Of a stretch of DNA of 64,000 nucleotides, positions 43,340 through 55,597 are shown one piece after another. The stretch is from Strongylocentrotus droebachiensis (Eukaryota; Echinodermata; Echinoidea; Camarodonta; Strongylocentrotidae). Location: assembly GCA_035222895.1 (NCBI GenBank), contig JAVYIG010000869.1:301393-365392 (forward strand), given 5' to 3'. The position numbers were made by a program, and so were the translations under genes. Below the pieces are notes generated by a model. That model saw only the letters and a program-made list of their open reading frames with translations, made no database searches and was not told the DNA's origin. The stretch's first letter is position 1. The number at the start of each line of letters is the position of its first letter.

Positions 43340-45339
43340 ATTAACTGAGAACTGTATCTGCCTATCCATACGACATGCATCTCACGTGCATGTTGCTTGG
43401 ATCTTTGTCTTACGCTGTTTGCCAACTCTAAAAGAAAAAGAATACTGTATAAGATATGAGATCAAATATGTATGATACTCCATGAATCCATGTTGTGATA
43501 GTGACTTTTCAAATTGTTGAATTAAATTGTTTTATTTTATGTATATGCCGAAGAAAGAATAATAAATGAAATGCCGACAAAAGCATGAAACGAGTTAATG
43601 GGATTACAACCTAATCGATGCGTTTTAATGATAAATGGAACACAAATTTGTCAGAATAGTTTTCTAACATGAATGGAATCAAACGAATATTGCTTACTGA
43701 AAGATGATCACTATAATCACCATTGCATAGCTTAATCGTGTTCGTTTGTGTTTTGATGCTGTTGAAACGAAACTTTTCCCGGGTTCGAAACATGATTTTG
43801 TTAGAGTTAATTTTGCCGAGCTTGTGTTTGAAACAATGTTTGTTTTTCTAATGCGGCATAACGGAGTCTAAACACGCTTTGCTTCGCATGGTACTACGGC
43901 AATGACCTAATTGTTGAAACAGTTTTTCTCATCGGCTTCCTGTGTTGATCAAACATCACTCGTAAGTTGACATAATTTGGCCACTGGAGATTAATGAAGC
44001 ACATACCAGCACACAGCCGTACACATGGTTCGCATAAAAACCCAATCGCCAAATTGGATATTCGTTTTGCCAATTATTAGCGGTATTGTGCTTCAAACAC
44101 GCATTAAACTTATGAAGAATGTTCATACACGTTTCGCTTCATTATATGGCCTGGCCTAAATCCATCCATATGTTTTGATATAATAGTGTATGGTCTGACC
44201 ACTGTTTTACAAGGATAAAAACGAGACAAGATTCCGAACGAGACTGAATGGCGTCTAGCACACTATGGCGCGCGAACTCCTTGAGCCCTGTTTATACTTC
44301 ATCCAATAAACAGCATCAAAACAATATAGAAAATAGAAATAACCTAAAGCAGAGGAAACATAACCCAACTTAGTTAGAAAAGGAATGGCTAGGGATGAAA
44401 TCAACGAGTAGCTGGGCGCAACTAGAGCCCTTAAGCATACTCATTGTGTGTGTTAAAAAACATTGATATTTGAGGCACGTCATTTTTATTTTGCTTTAAA
44501 AAATTATAAAAATTGTGGGCTTCTTACAATAATGTTCTACGTCCTTGCTGTCCTCAATTTCATTTCAGTGTTTTGCACCAGTACACAATTGTTTGTAAGT
44601 TATTTTGAGCTTCCCTTCAGTAAATCCCACTCCGGAGATAAAAACATATCTAGAATATTTATCAATAACATGTAATATATCATTACCGAAGTTGACAATG
44701 TAATGGACGATGTCTTGGCTATTAAAGAAACTCCGTGTCTTCACATTTTGTAAACTTTTTGTATTAGAAAACATACAGTATTTAAAATTTTAGCATTTAA
44801 AAAAACAAATAGGAAAGTAATAATATCGCAGTTTGTTTATTTTCAACAATATTTTTAAATCATAAAAAACTCGACATTTCTAGACTAAAGGTTAGTACTA
44901 CACGTTTGACTTTTCATCCTCCGCTTAAAATGAAATCAAATATTGAGCAAAACATCATAACATAGTATTATTCAGTCAATACTGCATTTCTGCAACGCAA
45001 GGAGGAGATAATTTCCTCTCAATTTGTCTGACTCGTATTTGATCAGTCTGCCGTCGCAATTAATTATATTCCAGCGCATACAAAATATATGAAATTAATG
45101 GCTGATTCTCATGCTCTCATGTTCGACTGGAATTAAATGAAGAAAATACATATAAAGTCATAAAGTATTCATTCCCCCCATTAAATCATATAGATGAAAG
45201 AGAGCTTGGAACGATGTAACAAACATGCGACTGACAAACTCATGGATACATGTAAACATTCTGAGGGTAGAAGGATACTACATATTTCTTTTAACACACA
45301 GAACTATCATCATTTTGTTAAAGCACTTCGTTTAAAAAG
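43340..45339. other. AT-rich stretch, no recognised feature
   Basis: Open frames stay below 80 codons and show no domain. No repeat was recognised. Confidence 0.4.
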
Positions 45340-45425
45340 AAATTTACACTCGTGTGGGACTCGAACCGCGAACCCTGTGATCCACAGTCCAACGACGTAT
45401 CCACTAGACCCCGATACGTCTACAC
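45340..45425 (-). repeat. tRNA-like sequence (tRNA pseudogene or SINE head), minus strand
   Basis: On the minus strand a good B box GGTTCGAGTCCC (complement of 45356-45367) follows an A-box-like GGGTCTAGTGG by about 40 bp, with a CTGTG-GAT-CACAG stem between them. The two ends do not pair into a proper acceptor stem, so a functional tRNA is unlikely. No SINE tail was identified on the low-coordinate side. Confidence 0.5.
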
Positions 45426-46202
45426 TAACACCTGTTCAGATCACTGATGCCTCTACATATTCTTTCTCTTACAACGAAATGTATTTGTCTCCTACTAAAT
45501 GTATGCAAGAATTCTATGTTTTCTTATTTTCACCCATTGTAACCTGCTATGCATTTCATTTTACCGCGGTCCTAAAATATTGTCTAGGGACTACATGAGA
45601 CCCATTGGTATACATGTATATAACACCTGCCAGCAGACATCAGCATTATAATGTGTTTAACACGGGTGTAACCTTTCCTATGGTTCGAGTAAGATATACA
45701 TCATCCAGTGCGTTAAATACCCATTAACAAGTCGTTGACCGTCAAATCTTATCTTGTATGTATGTGTGTTGTTGTTGTTATATGGTGTCCTAATAATGGT
45801 CCTGGGTAAATGTGTGTCATGCCACGTCATGAGGGATTCAACTTTCATGCCACCTAGTTAAACTAGGAAAACTACTTATTGGACGTCCTGAATATGATTT
45901 TTCACTAAACATGCCAAGTACATGTTTGAGCATTCCGGTCCCGATAATATTTTGTCGTTGTTGTGAAATTCGAGCTTCTCACAATTTTTCTTGCATGTGC
46001 ATTTAAACACATCTACTTCAAGTGCTGAAATCCCCTTGTGTCCATGTTCCATGTAGCCAAAACTATTCTTAGAGAAAGATATTTACCTGATTTATTATGT
46101 TCTCAAATTAATTTGCAAATATATCTTTCATTTGCTACACGACGTTTGCCGGGGACAAAAAAGCCCGAACGCGCAATTTAACTTCCCGACAAAAGGCGAT
46201 GT
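45426..46202. other. AT-rich stretch, no recognised feature
   Basis: No domain or repeat was recognised up to the 19-mer at 46203-46221 that is shared with the TIR element at 861-1335. Confidence 0.4.
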
Positions 46203-46329
46203 TAGCGCTACGTGACGTTTTGGTTTCTAAACCAATGTAGATACCCCTAGGTATGTCTACATAAGACTTCAATCTATCATAGATATCCCTAGGTATATCT
46301 ACATAAGATGTGAATCTATCATACTACTA

Positions 46330-47318
46330 CTAGGTCGAGCGTACTCGCACTGATTTGACAAGCTTTTTCCATTCAGTTCTATTCTCCATGATCTTTGGGA
46401 GCTCCTGTCTCGGTAGACAGGTGTCTTTTTCTAACTGGTAAATGTAAGTCATTGCTGGGCGCCCTCTGGTGCGTTTGCCCCTTGAGGGCTCCCAGAAGAG
46501 CATTTGTGAAAAGATTTCACTCTTGCTCCTCCAGCAGTACCCACTGAAACGGAGGCGACGGTCTTTCAGTCTGGCTGAGATCGGTGTAATGTCCCTATAC
46601 AGTTCAATATTGGTCATATGGTCGCTCCAGTTGACATTTAGTGCTGCTCTCAAGAGTCTTGTATAGCAACCATCCAGTTGTTTTGCCAGGCTACTCGTCA
46701 ATGTCCAGGCTTCTGATCCATAGAGTAGTACAGTTTCCATTGAAGCCCTAAAGAAACGGACTTTCATTTTTCTACCGAGGTTTGATTTCCAAATGGCTGT
46801 CAGCTTGTTCAAAGCCGTCCAGGCTTTTGCCTTTCGGATATTCAGGTCTTGTTTTGACTGATCAACCCACGAGCCAAGGTACTGAAAGTCTTGGACCTGC
46901 TTCAGCTTTGTCCTGTCAGCAGTACAGATCTCGCCTTCACGAAGTTTGTACATCATGAATTCTGTCTTAGTACTGTTTATTTGTAGACCGACTTGGCTTG
47001 CTGCAGACTGTACTTGTTCTAGGAGCTTCTGTGCCTTTTCCAGATTGTCTGAGATTAGTGCAATACCATCAGCAAAGTCGGTATCTGTGATCATCTTAGC
47101 AGGATATCTGCTACTTTTCCTTTCCTGTAGGGTGAAGCCTAGATCCTCGAACCCTTCAGTAGCCATTCTTAGAGCATAATCCAATGCTATGATGAATAGG
47201 TATGGTGCTATGGTATCTCCTTGAAGCTCTCCTGCTAAGATGGTAAACGAGTCAGTCTCTCCATCTGGTGAACGTACTTAAACTGTGGTATCTTTGTACA
47301 TCACTCCTACTGCTGTAA
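46330..47318 (-). pseudogene. LINE reverse transcriptase, C-terminal part, inactive
   Basis: The frame begins near 47318 with AVGVMYKDTTV, hits a TAA at 47278-47280, then continues LQGDTIAPYLFIIALDYALR, an RT block. The open frame from Met at 47182-47184 runs 284 codons to 46330. The catalytic box reads TDFADGIAL, so the second aspartate of the usual F/YADD is glycine (GGT). Later blocks DFQYLGSWVDQS, LLYGSEAWTL, RRLRFSGYCWRS and RGKRTRGRPAMTY match the connection and C-terminal region of RTE-like or F52C9.6-type LINE proteins. The finer clade is uncertain. The intact 284-codon frame shows it is relatively young, but the lost Asp, the stop and the truncation make it inactive. Confidence 0.85.
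46331..47318 (-). mobile_element. Truncated LINE inserted in the minisatellite
   Basis: A minus-strand non-LTR retrotransposon fragment is bounded on both sides by minisatellite units. Its 3' end (left side) has almost no untranslated region and a short (TAG)n-like tail (CTACTACTAG on the plus strand, 46325-46334). The 5' truncation point is near 47318, where CTACATAAG is shared by insert and array. No clean target duplication can be assigned because the target is itself repetitive. Confidence 0.85.
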
Positions 47319-48890
47319 CTACATAAGATGTGAATCTCTAATAGACACCCTAAGGTATATCTACATAAGATGTGCATCTATCAGTGACACCCTAAGGTAT
47401 ATCTACATAAGATGTGAATCTATCATAGACACCCTAAGGTATGTCTACATAAGATGTGAATCTACCACAGACACCTTAAGGTATATCAACATAAGATGTG
47501 AATCTATCATAGACACCCTAAGGTATATCTACATAAGATGTGAATCTATCATAGACACCCTAAGGTATATCTACATAAGATGTGCATCTATCATAGACAC
47601 CCTAAGGTATATCCACATAAGATGTGAATCTATCAAAGACACCATAAGGTATATCAACATAAGATATGAATCTATCATAGACACCCTAAGGTATATCTAC
47701 ATAAGATATGAATCTATCACAGACACCCTCAGGTATGTCTACATAAGATATGAATCTATCATAGACACCCTAAGGTATGTCTACATAAGATGTGATACTA
47801 TCATTGACACCCTACGGTATATCAACATAAGATGTGAATCTATCATAGACACCCTAAGGTATGTCTACATAAGATATGAATCTACATGTATCATAGACAC
47901 CCTAAGGTATATCTACCTAAGATGTGATACTATCATTGACACCCTACGGTATATCAACATAAGATGTGAATCTATCATAGATACCCTAAGGTATATCAAC
48001 ATAAGTTATGAATCTATCATAGACACCCTAAGGTATATCAAAATAAGATGTGAATCTATCATAGACACCCTAAGGTATATCTACTTAAGATGTGAATCTA
48101 TCATATACAACCTAAGGTATATCTACATAAGATGTAAATCTATCATACACCCTAAGGTATATCTACATAAGATGTGAATCTATCATATACACCCTAAGGT
48201 ATATCTACATAAGATGTGAATCTATCATTGACACCCTAAGGTATATCTACATGAGATGTAAATCTATCATACACCCTAAGGTATATCTACATAAGATGTG
48301 AATCTATCATATAAACCCTAAGGTATATCTACATAAGATGTGAATCTATCATATAAACCCTAAGGTATATCTACATAAGATGTGAATCTATCATATAAAC
48401 CCTAAGGTATATCTACATAAGATGTAAATTTATCATTGACACCCTAAGGTATATCTACATAAGATGTGAATCTATCATAGACACCCTAAGGTATATCTAC
48501 CTAAGATGTGAATCTATCATTGACACCCTACGGTATATATTCTTAAGATGTGAATCTATCATATACACCCTGAGGTATATCTACATAAGATGCGACTCCA
48601 TCATATACTCCCCTATGTATATCTACATAAGATGTGAATATATTATAGACACCCTTAGGTATATCTACCTAAGAGGCGACTCCATCATAATATACTCCCC
48701 TATGTACATGTATATCTACATAAGTCCTGAATCTATCATAGAAACCCTTAGGTATAGGCTATTTTCATTATGTGTGCATCTAACATAACTAACCATGTGT
48801 ATGACCACATATGATAACCATTTATCAGTGCTATCGTGAGGTATGGCTTCATAAATTATGAATCCATTAGATACCCATATCTATCTAGTT

Positions 48891-49587
48891 ATATCTACCA
48901 TTTTAGCATTGAGCCTTTCTATTTTCTCGTTGATAAAACCTCCTCGTTGCTCTCTGTATTAGGAATTTCACGAGCAGAGGTTTTACAGATATTATCAATT
49001 GAAGCGAGTTGGTAACAAGAATCTGAAGGTTTTATACTGTAAGATTGATTTTAGTTCTTGCTGTGTAGCCTTATCCATAGCGTGCCATGTATAAGGACAG
49101 CTGCAAGAAAGCTGATATTGAAACCGTAGGGGAATTTTCATTATTCTGATGTGTGCAAAGTAACGTATTCCGCAAAATTGACCACTATATCAAAATGTCC
49201 ATTCTAACAACGTTTTTTATAAAGTATTAAATGGTCTGTCATCAATTCGTCAGTCAAATCGATTTTGGAGCCTTTGGGTTCGGTGGAATTGGACACTGGC
49301 CATTTCTTTATGGCAAACGTTTCAATCACAATAACAAGACAGGATAGATGGAGTGTTAACCTGCAGCTGCGGCCTATACCTCCGACAAATCAATTATATC
49401 CGGTTAATATTTAAGTGGAATTAATCTCTCCCTAACGATTAATCCAAAATCTGATACTACAAGTAAATAAACTGTATATAGCCATTGAGCACGAAAAGTG
49501 TGGTAACAGCTTAAGTTTATTGAGAGTGGTGAAGGAATGATTAGTCAAGTATAAAGACATTAGCCCACATCTTTAACGCTTTACATT
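48891..49587. other. AT-rich stretch, no recognised feature
   Basis: No domain, repeat or RNA gene was recognised. Confidence 0.4.
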
Positions 49588-49812
49588 GGAGGTGTCATGG
49601 TAGAGTGGTTCAATTACCTGACTCTCAATCATAGGATTGAGGGTTCAAATCTCTGCGCAGCACAAAAAATCTTTTTGCAAGATGTTTATCTATTTTCCCC
49701 ACTCTCCACCCAGGTGTAAATGGTTTAGCTGGCAATTGCTGGGGTTATAATAATTGCAGGGCCCTGAGAAAGAATCATTGATGCTGCTGAGGCTTCTCTT
49801 GTTATCTTGATA
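49588..49812 (+). mobile_element. tRNA-derived SINE (family 1), copy C
   Basis: This is the best-preserved tRNA-like head in the window: GTGTCATGGTAGAGTGGTTC with an A box (TGGTAGAGTGG), then a B box GGTTCAAATCTCT (49642-49654) and GCAGCAC. It is followed by a core with CCACCCAGGTGTAAATGGTT and a tail GCTGGGGTTATAATAATTGC .. GATGCTGCTGAGGCTTCTC. The tail matches copies B (34141) and D (37066); the core matches copy A (40781). Confidence 0.75.
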
Positions 49813-51249
49813 TCAAACAAATTTACAGCCTTATTAAAGGCGACTTGGCATCAATTAGATTAAGTCGTATTGGGTCTGGAGAAGGTAAACTACTCATCAG
49901 ACTAATAGAAACATTGGTAAATTTAAAGTCTACTTTCTCCAGACTCAGTGTTCTCAGAGTTGAATAACTCAATTGCAAGGCTTTTGACAAATCAACCAAA
50001 GGCAATCGCTAAAACCTTGTCCCTCACCCTTTGGTTTTATGAGCAAACATTACAATGACATATTACATAATCCGATCATGATGTCTATGGGATAAATAAA
50101 AGGGTATAGAAATTGCGCCCTATTAAGTTGATCTAAGTTACTTTGCAATCGTATTCTAAGTACAATACAGTCTAACTGAGAGCAGAAAATGAGCTGCGCC
50201 TCAGAACAGGCTATACAGCTTCAGAAATTGTACTATTCTCGTCTTTACAGCTAATCTCGAGCTCTGGTATGGGCATCGTATGTCGAGAGAGCTATTCATT
50301 CTTGATTGTTCATCCTCTGCAGTAGATTGATTGTTTGAACCAGTAGAATAAAAACAAACTCACAAAAACTTGCTGGAAATCATCTTCAACAAAAACCACA
50401 ACTCTCATTTGCACATAGTAACATGCGTTAAGCACATGATGTCGGGCCTAATTACATCGATTTCTTTATCTTTCTATGCTCATTACTGAGCCCATATAAA
50501 TTTTCTACCAAAACTGTTCGGCACGTGCCATTTATTTGTTATCTTGAACATTCAGTGTAAGTTTTATTGCATTCTGTTAGAATTTATTTTCTATCATCAC
50601 CAAAATTTAAGTTTATATTTAACATCACTGGAGCGTGGCTGCGTTGCGCTGTAGTAGCGATGGAAGAGGTAGTACCTTTTTCCCTTTTATTTAAAGCAAG
50701 GCATTTTACTAACCATATTGTCGTGGCATAATTTTTTCTATTTTGTTTTTGCAAATGACATAACATTCCCCATTATTTACTTTTCCAATCAACCTATGAG
50801 AGCACATTCTGCATCATTTAAAAAAAAAACCCTGATTTTTCATAGCATGTTAGAAGGGACATTTTGTCAAAAGTTAAAATTCGCCAATGCACGTTCACTA
50901 AGAGACATGAAAGTAGAGCATTTAAGCGCCCCACTGTTATCGATATATTAGAGCCGCAGCTGGGCAATGTTTACATGGCAAACATTATTACTCTTGTCAA
51001 CTTTCCATCAAGACGCCCATCAATTTTTATTTCATGATTCCGACGTGAATAAGTAAAGATCCTATGCATAATTCTTTTAAAATTGCACGTTTCTATCATG
51101 TTTGCACCTGCACATAATGCTAGTCACCTGCGACGTATTGCTATGACAACGCATTGTTTTATTCAAATATTTTGTTCGTTAATGTATGTACACAAACAGA
51201 CGGCGTGGAGAGTTAAAACGGTTTTACCATGGCGTTTATATCTACGATG
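49813..51249. other. AT-rich stretch, no recognised feature
   Basis: Open frames stay below 80 codons with no domain. No repeat was recognised. Confidence 0.4.
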
Positions 51250-51545
51250 ATTAAGGCCCGGTCACACAGAGGGGACGCATGGGGGACGCTCGTTCGTCGC
51301 GCGCGCTGGACCAACGCTGGCCCATGCAACGCTATGCATTCGTCGTCATTCGCTGTGTGCGTCGGGATTTTTTGAGCATGCTCAAAAGTGTGCGCGGAGC
51401 TCGACGCATGAATGTACACGCCAAAGGGACGCCAGACATGCGCGGAGCGCGCTAGACCAACATACGTGGAACACACGCCCTGTATACGCGCAGCGCGCTA
51501 GCAACACGCTATGCATTCGGTGTCAGCTCGCTAGCTTCTCCCAAA
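51250..51545. mobile_element. GC-rich MITE-like block starting GGCCCGGTCACAC
   Basis: It begins TTAAGGCCCGGTCACACAG (51250-51268), a start reminiscent of MITE ends, and is strikingly GC-rich against its surroundings. Internal direct repeats include CGCGCTGGACCAACGC (51300) with CGCGCTAGACCAACAT (51448), and CGCTATGCATTCG (51332 and 51508). No matching right end was found, so it is probably truncated. The 87-codon minus-strand frame has no domain. Confidence 0.45.
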
Positions 51546-51647
51546 TCCTGACAAAAGTCGGAATCTGACAAATTTTCAAAATTCCATGGTGATATTTTCG
51601 ACATTCATTCGACTTCATCTTTAATACAGATATCATTTTCATCATTT

Positions 51648-51705
51648 CAAAATGTATTCCTAAATTGATTTGTAATGTTTTATTGGAAACATAAATAAAT
51701 TGAAT
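51648..51705 (+). mobile_element. Possible LINE 3' end
   Basis: TTTTATTGGAAACATAAATA followed by AATTGAATTGAAC resembles the ends of CR1/Jockey-type LINEs. No coding sequence is attached. Weak. Confidence 0.25.
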
Positions 51706-54228
51706 TGAACATATCCACCGTAATAGCGATACCTTTATTTAGCATTTCCTCGCGTTAGTCGAGCTGAGAACTTTAACAAATAGATTAACTTTCCCTTGGA
51801 TGAAATTCTTCATGTTTCGATGCAATTAATTTGGACTCTCACTTGGGATTACTGCCTTCCATTAATTCGAGAGCCACATACACTATTTTTGATGAGTTTG
51901 GATAGTAATATGAAACTCACCACCTTACGGAAACCAGGCAGAATGGGTATGACCTAATTATTCAGAGATTGTGGACTAAAAGGCAAAGATGCCTGCGGGT
52001 AAAAGGATTTTCCACTAAAGACGTAGATTATATTTCTACCACCAAAACGGTTGGCATCTATCCAAACGATTAAATATGGCTTTAAATATAGATCGTCTCT
52101 AGTTTTTCTTTATTAATGGTTGCAAATGCGATAGCGTGGAAATTGTATATTGCGGTTCTATATTAAGTGGCTATGAATTCATTATCACTGTAATTGGAGG
52201 CAAGACCTTTATCTGCCCTTAAGCGGGGAACGGGAGGGGACAATTAAACAGCGGCTCAACCCTATCACAGGTGGTTGTACAACATTTGCAACTGCGACAA
52301 TTATTCCGCGTCATTTAATTCCGACACTAACCGAGTTCTTAATTTCAAACCTGTATGGACCCTACACTATGAATAATCGTATTCTTAACTGTAAACCTAA
52401 CCTAAAACCCAATCCCAACCCTAACCCTTCATCTTTGCAGAAATAACGCCCGCAGCAGTTGGCGCTGTAGCAAATAAGCATCACCTATACGTCTTTGATT
52501 ATTTTAGTTGAATGCGCTGTGTGGATTTTGCTCTACCGATATTTTTAACTGAAAATTTCTTTTAGTTTTAAATAGCTAACAAATCATTATTTGTAAACAT
52601 AAATTTGGTTGTAAAACGATATTTTTTAAAGCTGACATTTGAAACTTATTCATGTATACTTTCCATTTATGTTTATTTCTTTAGATACGGATTTTTTTCG
52701 AACATGATAAAGATAGATCTTCTGGCAAACACATCGCTTTGATATCACTTAACAGACTCTACAACCCAATCATCTGCAGGTAATATTTAAATTGTATTTA
52801 TTATTTCTTTTTTAAATGGATGTGAGATAGTTCATTGTCATTTGACGTCAACCAGGAGTTATATTTCTCGTTGTGGATGTTGTTCTTGAATAATGGAGTA
52901 AATCATATAAGAAAACATTTTGGAAGAAGGAACTTGACCTGGGACTGAGATTGCGTGATCGGATCTTAACAACTTAAGCACGAGAAGTTTAGATCACAAG
53001 GGAATTCTAAAATGAGGGCGAATAATGTTTGTTTCCAAGTGTCTTGCTCCCTTTCTCCACCCTCTAACCGTCTTATTATAGATCAATGTGTATAACCAGG
53101 ATACCTATTCAAATCCAAGTACCTCCCTGCAGGATACACTTTGGCAAAGACGAGGCAGCGAAAGTGTTTTGAACAGTCCACCCCTTGTTTAAAACTAACC
53201 GAACCATATTGAGGAGATTCACTTGATAGCCTGTTGCCCTAATTCCATATTGCGTTTCTAATTTCGTCACCCGTTCCATTCCCAGCCCCTCCCTTGAACA
53301 TCTTGTTGTCATACACTTCAAACTACGTTTTTAACAAAAATAACGTCATTATCTCCAAGAGATTGTTTTACATAGAAACATGCTGGACTAGCTTCCCTTG
53401 AACGACATTTCTATTGACTTAACCTGATTAGGCTCTCGGCTTAAAGAAGTGTTTACTCTCCACATTTTCGATGGTGAAAGTTCTTGGGTTTATGAAGCAA
53501 AACAGCTCGAGGCATTTTAGCTGATGACATTGAATTCCACTGAAAAATATAGACACTTCCTGAATGTGATGGTATCTATCTGGGTTTGTCGTTTAATCAA
53601 GAATTGCTTTCGTCGCCTTTGGAGTGCAATTATAATCACAGGCAGGACTTTAGAATAATGGTCGCCAGCTTGTGCTTTTCGTTTGCACGTTTGAAAGTCA
53701 TTGGGGCAGGCGAACTATAGGCCTATGCGCAACTGCGTCAAATGCTTGCAACAATTTTTTTTTAATACCAAAGAAAGAAACATAAATAACCCATACGCTC
53801 ATCTTTCCTCGTAGTTTATTGCTTATTTCAGAGAGGAAACGTTAAAAGACATTGCCTGATGTTGACATATTTTTGTAATCTCTATACTGATCCACGGTAA
53901 AAAAAAAACTGCCCCTAAAATCTGCTTTTATATTTAAGATTAAAATAAAAGCTTTTGGCATTCTGTATCGTCGCTCTATACTAAAATATTTGTTTAGGCT
54001 AATTTATATGAAGCTTCTCAATAGCCCACATACAATGTAGACACTAAGTTATCAGGCAACCTGTGGATTTGAGGCAGAAAAACACAAACTGTTAATACAT
54101 TTACGCTGTATCGTTCATTGGAATGGTCTCAAACTTTTCCAACACTTTAACAACAAATATAAGAATTGGTTTGAAATGTGTTAATGAACATTTATGCACA
54201 TTTTAAAAGTATTTATAATCATATTTGA
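51706..54228. other. AT-rich stretch, no recognised feature
   Basis: A degenerate CCTAACC-like stretch at 52392-52432 is noted but is too short and irregular to be telomeric repeat. No gene was recognised. Confidence 0.4.
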
Positions 54229-54790
54229 AGTTCAAATTCACATTTATTCGGCAAAAGATAAAAAAATCAAAATGAAATCATTACAAATGAAATCATTATA
54301 AATGCCGGGATTGCTAAAATAAGTTAAAACTTGTAAACAAGCAACCCCAAACATGAAAACATACAAATACAATACAATATAATACGATGAAATACGATAC
54401 AATACAATTCAATATTAATAATGTTACATACTAACATAATATATGAATCAATTATGTATCAATAAGTGGCAAGTATTGTTCTTTTCAGTTTAAGTTTAAA
54501 TGCGTTGTGATTCTTAACACCCTTTAAATGACTTAACATGGAGTTCCATTTAAGAGGACCTTGATATCTTATTTATTTATTTTGCAAAAATGATTTAGTG
54601 AATTTTGGTATATGGAAGTCATACTTTTTTTCTTGTATTAAAGGAGTGGACATCCGAGTTCAAATGAAAACTGTCATAAAACGTTACTGATAACAAATCA
54701 TTTTTGAGTTTGTACATAAATAATGAAGTCCCTTGAGAAAGAATATCTGGAACTTTGGCTTCAATATGAGGGTATTCATAAAACAATCCT
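54229..54790 (-). mobile_element. CR1/Jockey-like LINE 3' end (minus strand)
   Basis: The minus strand carries the decayed C-terminus of a LINE polyprotein (54462-54790), then an AT-rich 3' region ending about 54229 in TTTTGCCGAATAAATGTGAA. It is truncated at its 5' side, with no recognisable reverse transcriptase core. Confidence 0.7.
54462..54790 (-). pseudogene. LINE polyprotein C-terminus, decayed
   Basis: Minus-strand blocks read QGTSLFMYKLKNDLLSVTFY, then HLNSDVHSFNTRKK, and in another frame YQGPLKWNSMLSHLKGVKNH followed by FKLKLKRTILATY and a stop. These fit the region after the reverse transcriptase in CR1/Jockey-like elements (pattern LFMYK---LLP--F and H-YNTR, then GP--WN-LP----K--FK--L). 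At least one frameshift and two stops separate the blocks. The C-terminus differs from that of the LINE at 19395-21378, so it is probably another family. Confidence 0.7.
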
Positions 54791-55540
54791 TCTCATATGA
54801 CATTGCTTCTATAATATTAACGACAATGAGGATAAAAACGAATAATACAAAACACGAGAGGATATGCAGGCTTTCTCATTCTTTATGTTATCTATAATAT
54901 GTTAAAATATCACAAAAGCAATGTAGTGCAAATGCGTTTTTTTATGATGACGTTGTAAGTGTAATACGCTTCACATTTCTGAATCTTATAACACAGAGCT
55001 TAGTGAATAGGCGCAAGTCCTTTGTTAAGTTCAGGCTAGTTGCCATTCATTTTACACGTAAACAAAGAAATGAAAAAATGATCGCACCGTTTCTGAATAA
55101 GAATAAAGACAACGTTGCTACACGTTCCTTGCTTTGATTTCCTTTCAGTTAACTTTGAACAAGATAGCTCCACCGTAATTAATTTGAATATCGTTCTTCC
55201 GAGATGTCCAAACATTACATTTAGAAAAACTGAGAAGCTACAATTGCAAGATGCACGCACAAATCCATCCAGAAAATCCATCCAAATATAGTCGGGCTGA
55301 TTGGCTACTGTTTTTCTCTAATGTACCTCCTCTATCTCACATTTTGATCTTCTAGAAATTGGCAATCTTTCCCCAAGCAAACAAATTTGTTATAAAGCGG
55401 CGGATATTGTTATAAAAACGACAGATTGATTCATTCGCCGGTAGTGCTGTTGATCGAGACATTTTCGATAAGTTCTCGCATCGCATCTGATTTTTATATC
55501 CCTCATGTTTAGCGGCGTGCCCAAAAATTGATAAACAGGT
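54791..55540. other. AT-rich stretch, no recognised feature
   Basis: No domain, repeat or RNA gene was recognised. Confidence 0.4.
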
Positions 55541-55597
55541 GTGTGTGTGTGTGTGTGGGTGTGTGTGTGTGTGTGTGTGTGTGGGGGGGGGGGGGGT
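55541..55597. repeat. (TG)n microsatellite and G run
   Basis: (GT)n from about 55541 to 55583, one GGG interruption, then a G run of 14-15. Confidence 0.95.

Larger units (their letters stand above)
46238..48890 (+). repeat. 42-bp minisatellite array (interrupted)
   Basis: The unit is 42 bp and typically reads CACCCTAAGGTATATCTACA then TAAGATGTGAATCTATCATA plus two bases. Two diverged units lie at 46238-46330. The main array runs from about 47319 to about 48760, roughly 34 units, and fades out by about 48890. Central units are the most uniform and both edges are diverged, as expected from unequal exchange. Larger periods are visible: a 132-bp repeat around 47791 and 47923, and a three-unit repeat around 48131 and 48254. 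Every frame has stops, so it is non-coding. Confidence 0.95.

Noticed and set aside
42870..43425. Frames rich in poly-Pro or poly-Gly
   Set aside because: Generated by the poly-C/poly-G runs of the hAT-like MITE.
45340..45425. Functional minus-strand tRNA (possible His-type GTG loop)
   Set aside because: The acceptor ends do not pair; kept only as a tRNA-like repeat.
46238..48890. CRISPR array
   Set aside because: Units are contiguous 42-bp near-identical repeats without unique spacers, in a eukaryotic context, so it is a minisatellite.
49588..49662. tRNA gene
   Set aside because: A and B boxes are present, but the arms do not form a full cloverleaf and a SINE core and tail follow; called a SINE instead.
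52392..52432. CCTAACC/CCCAACCC-like stretch resembling telomeric repeat
   Set aside because: Irregular and only about 40 bp; not a run of CCCTAA units.
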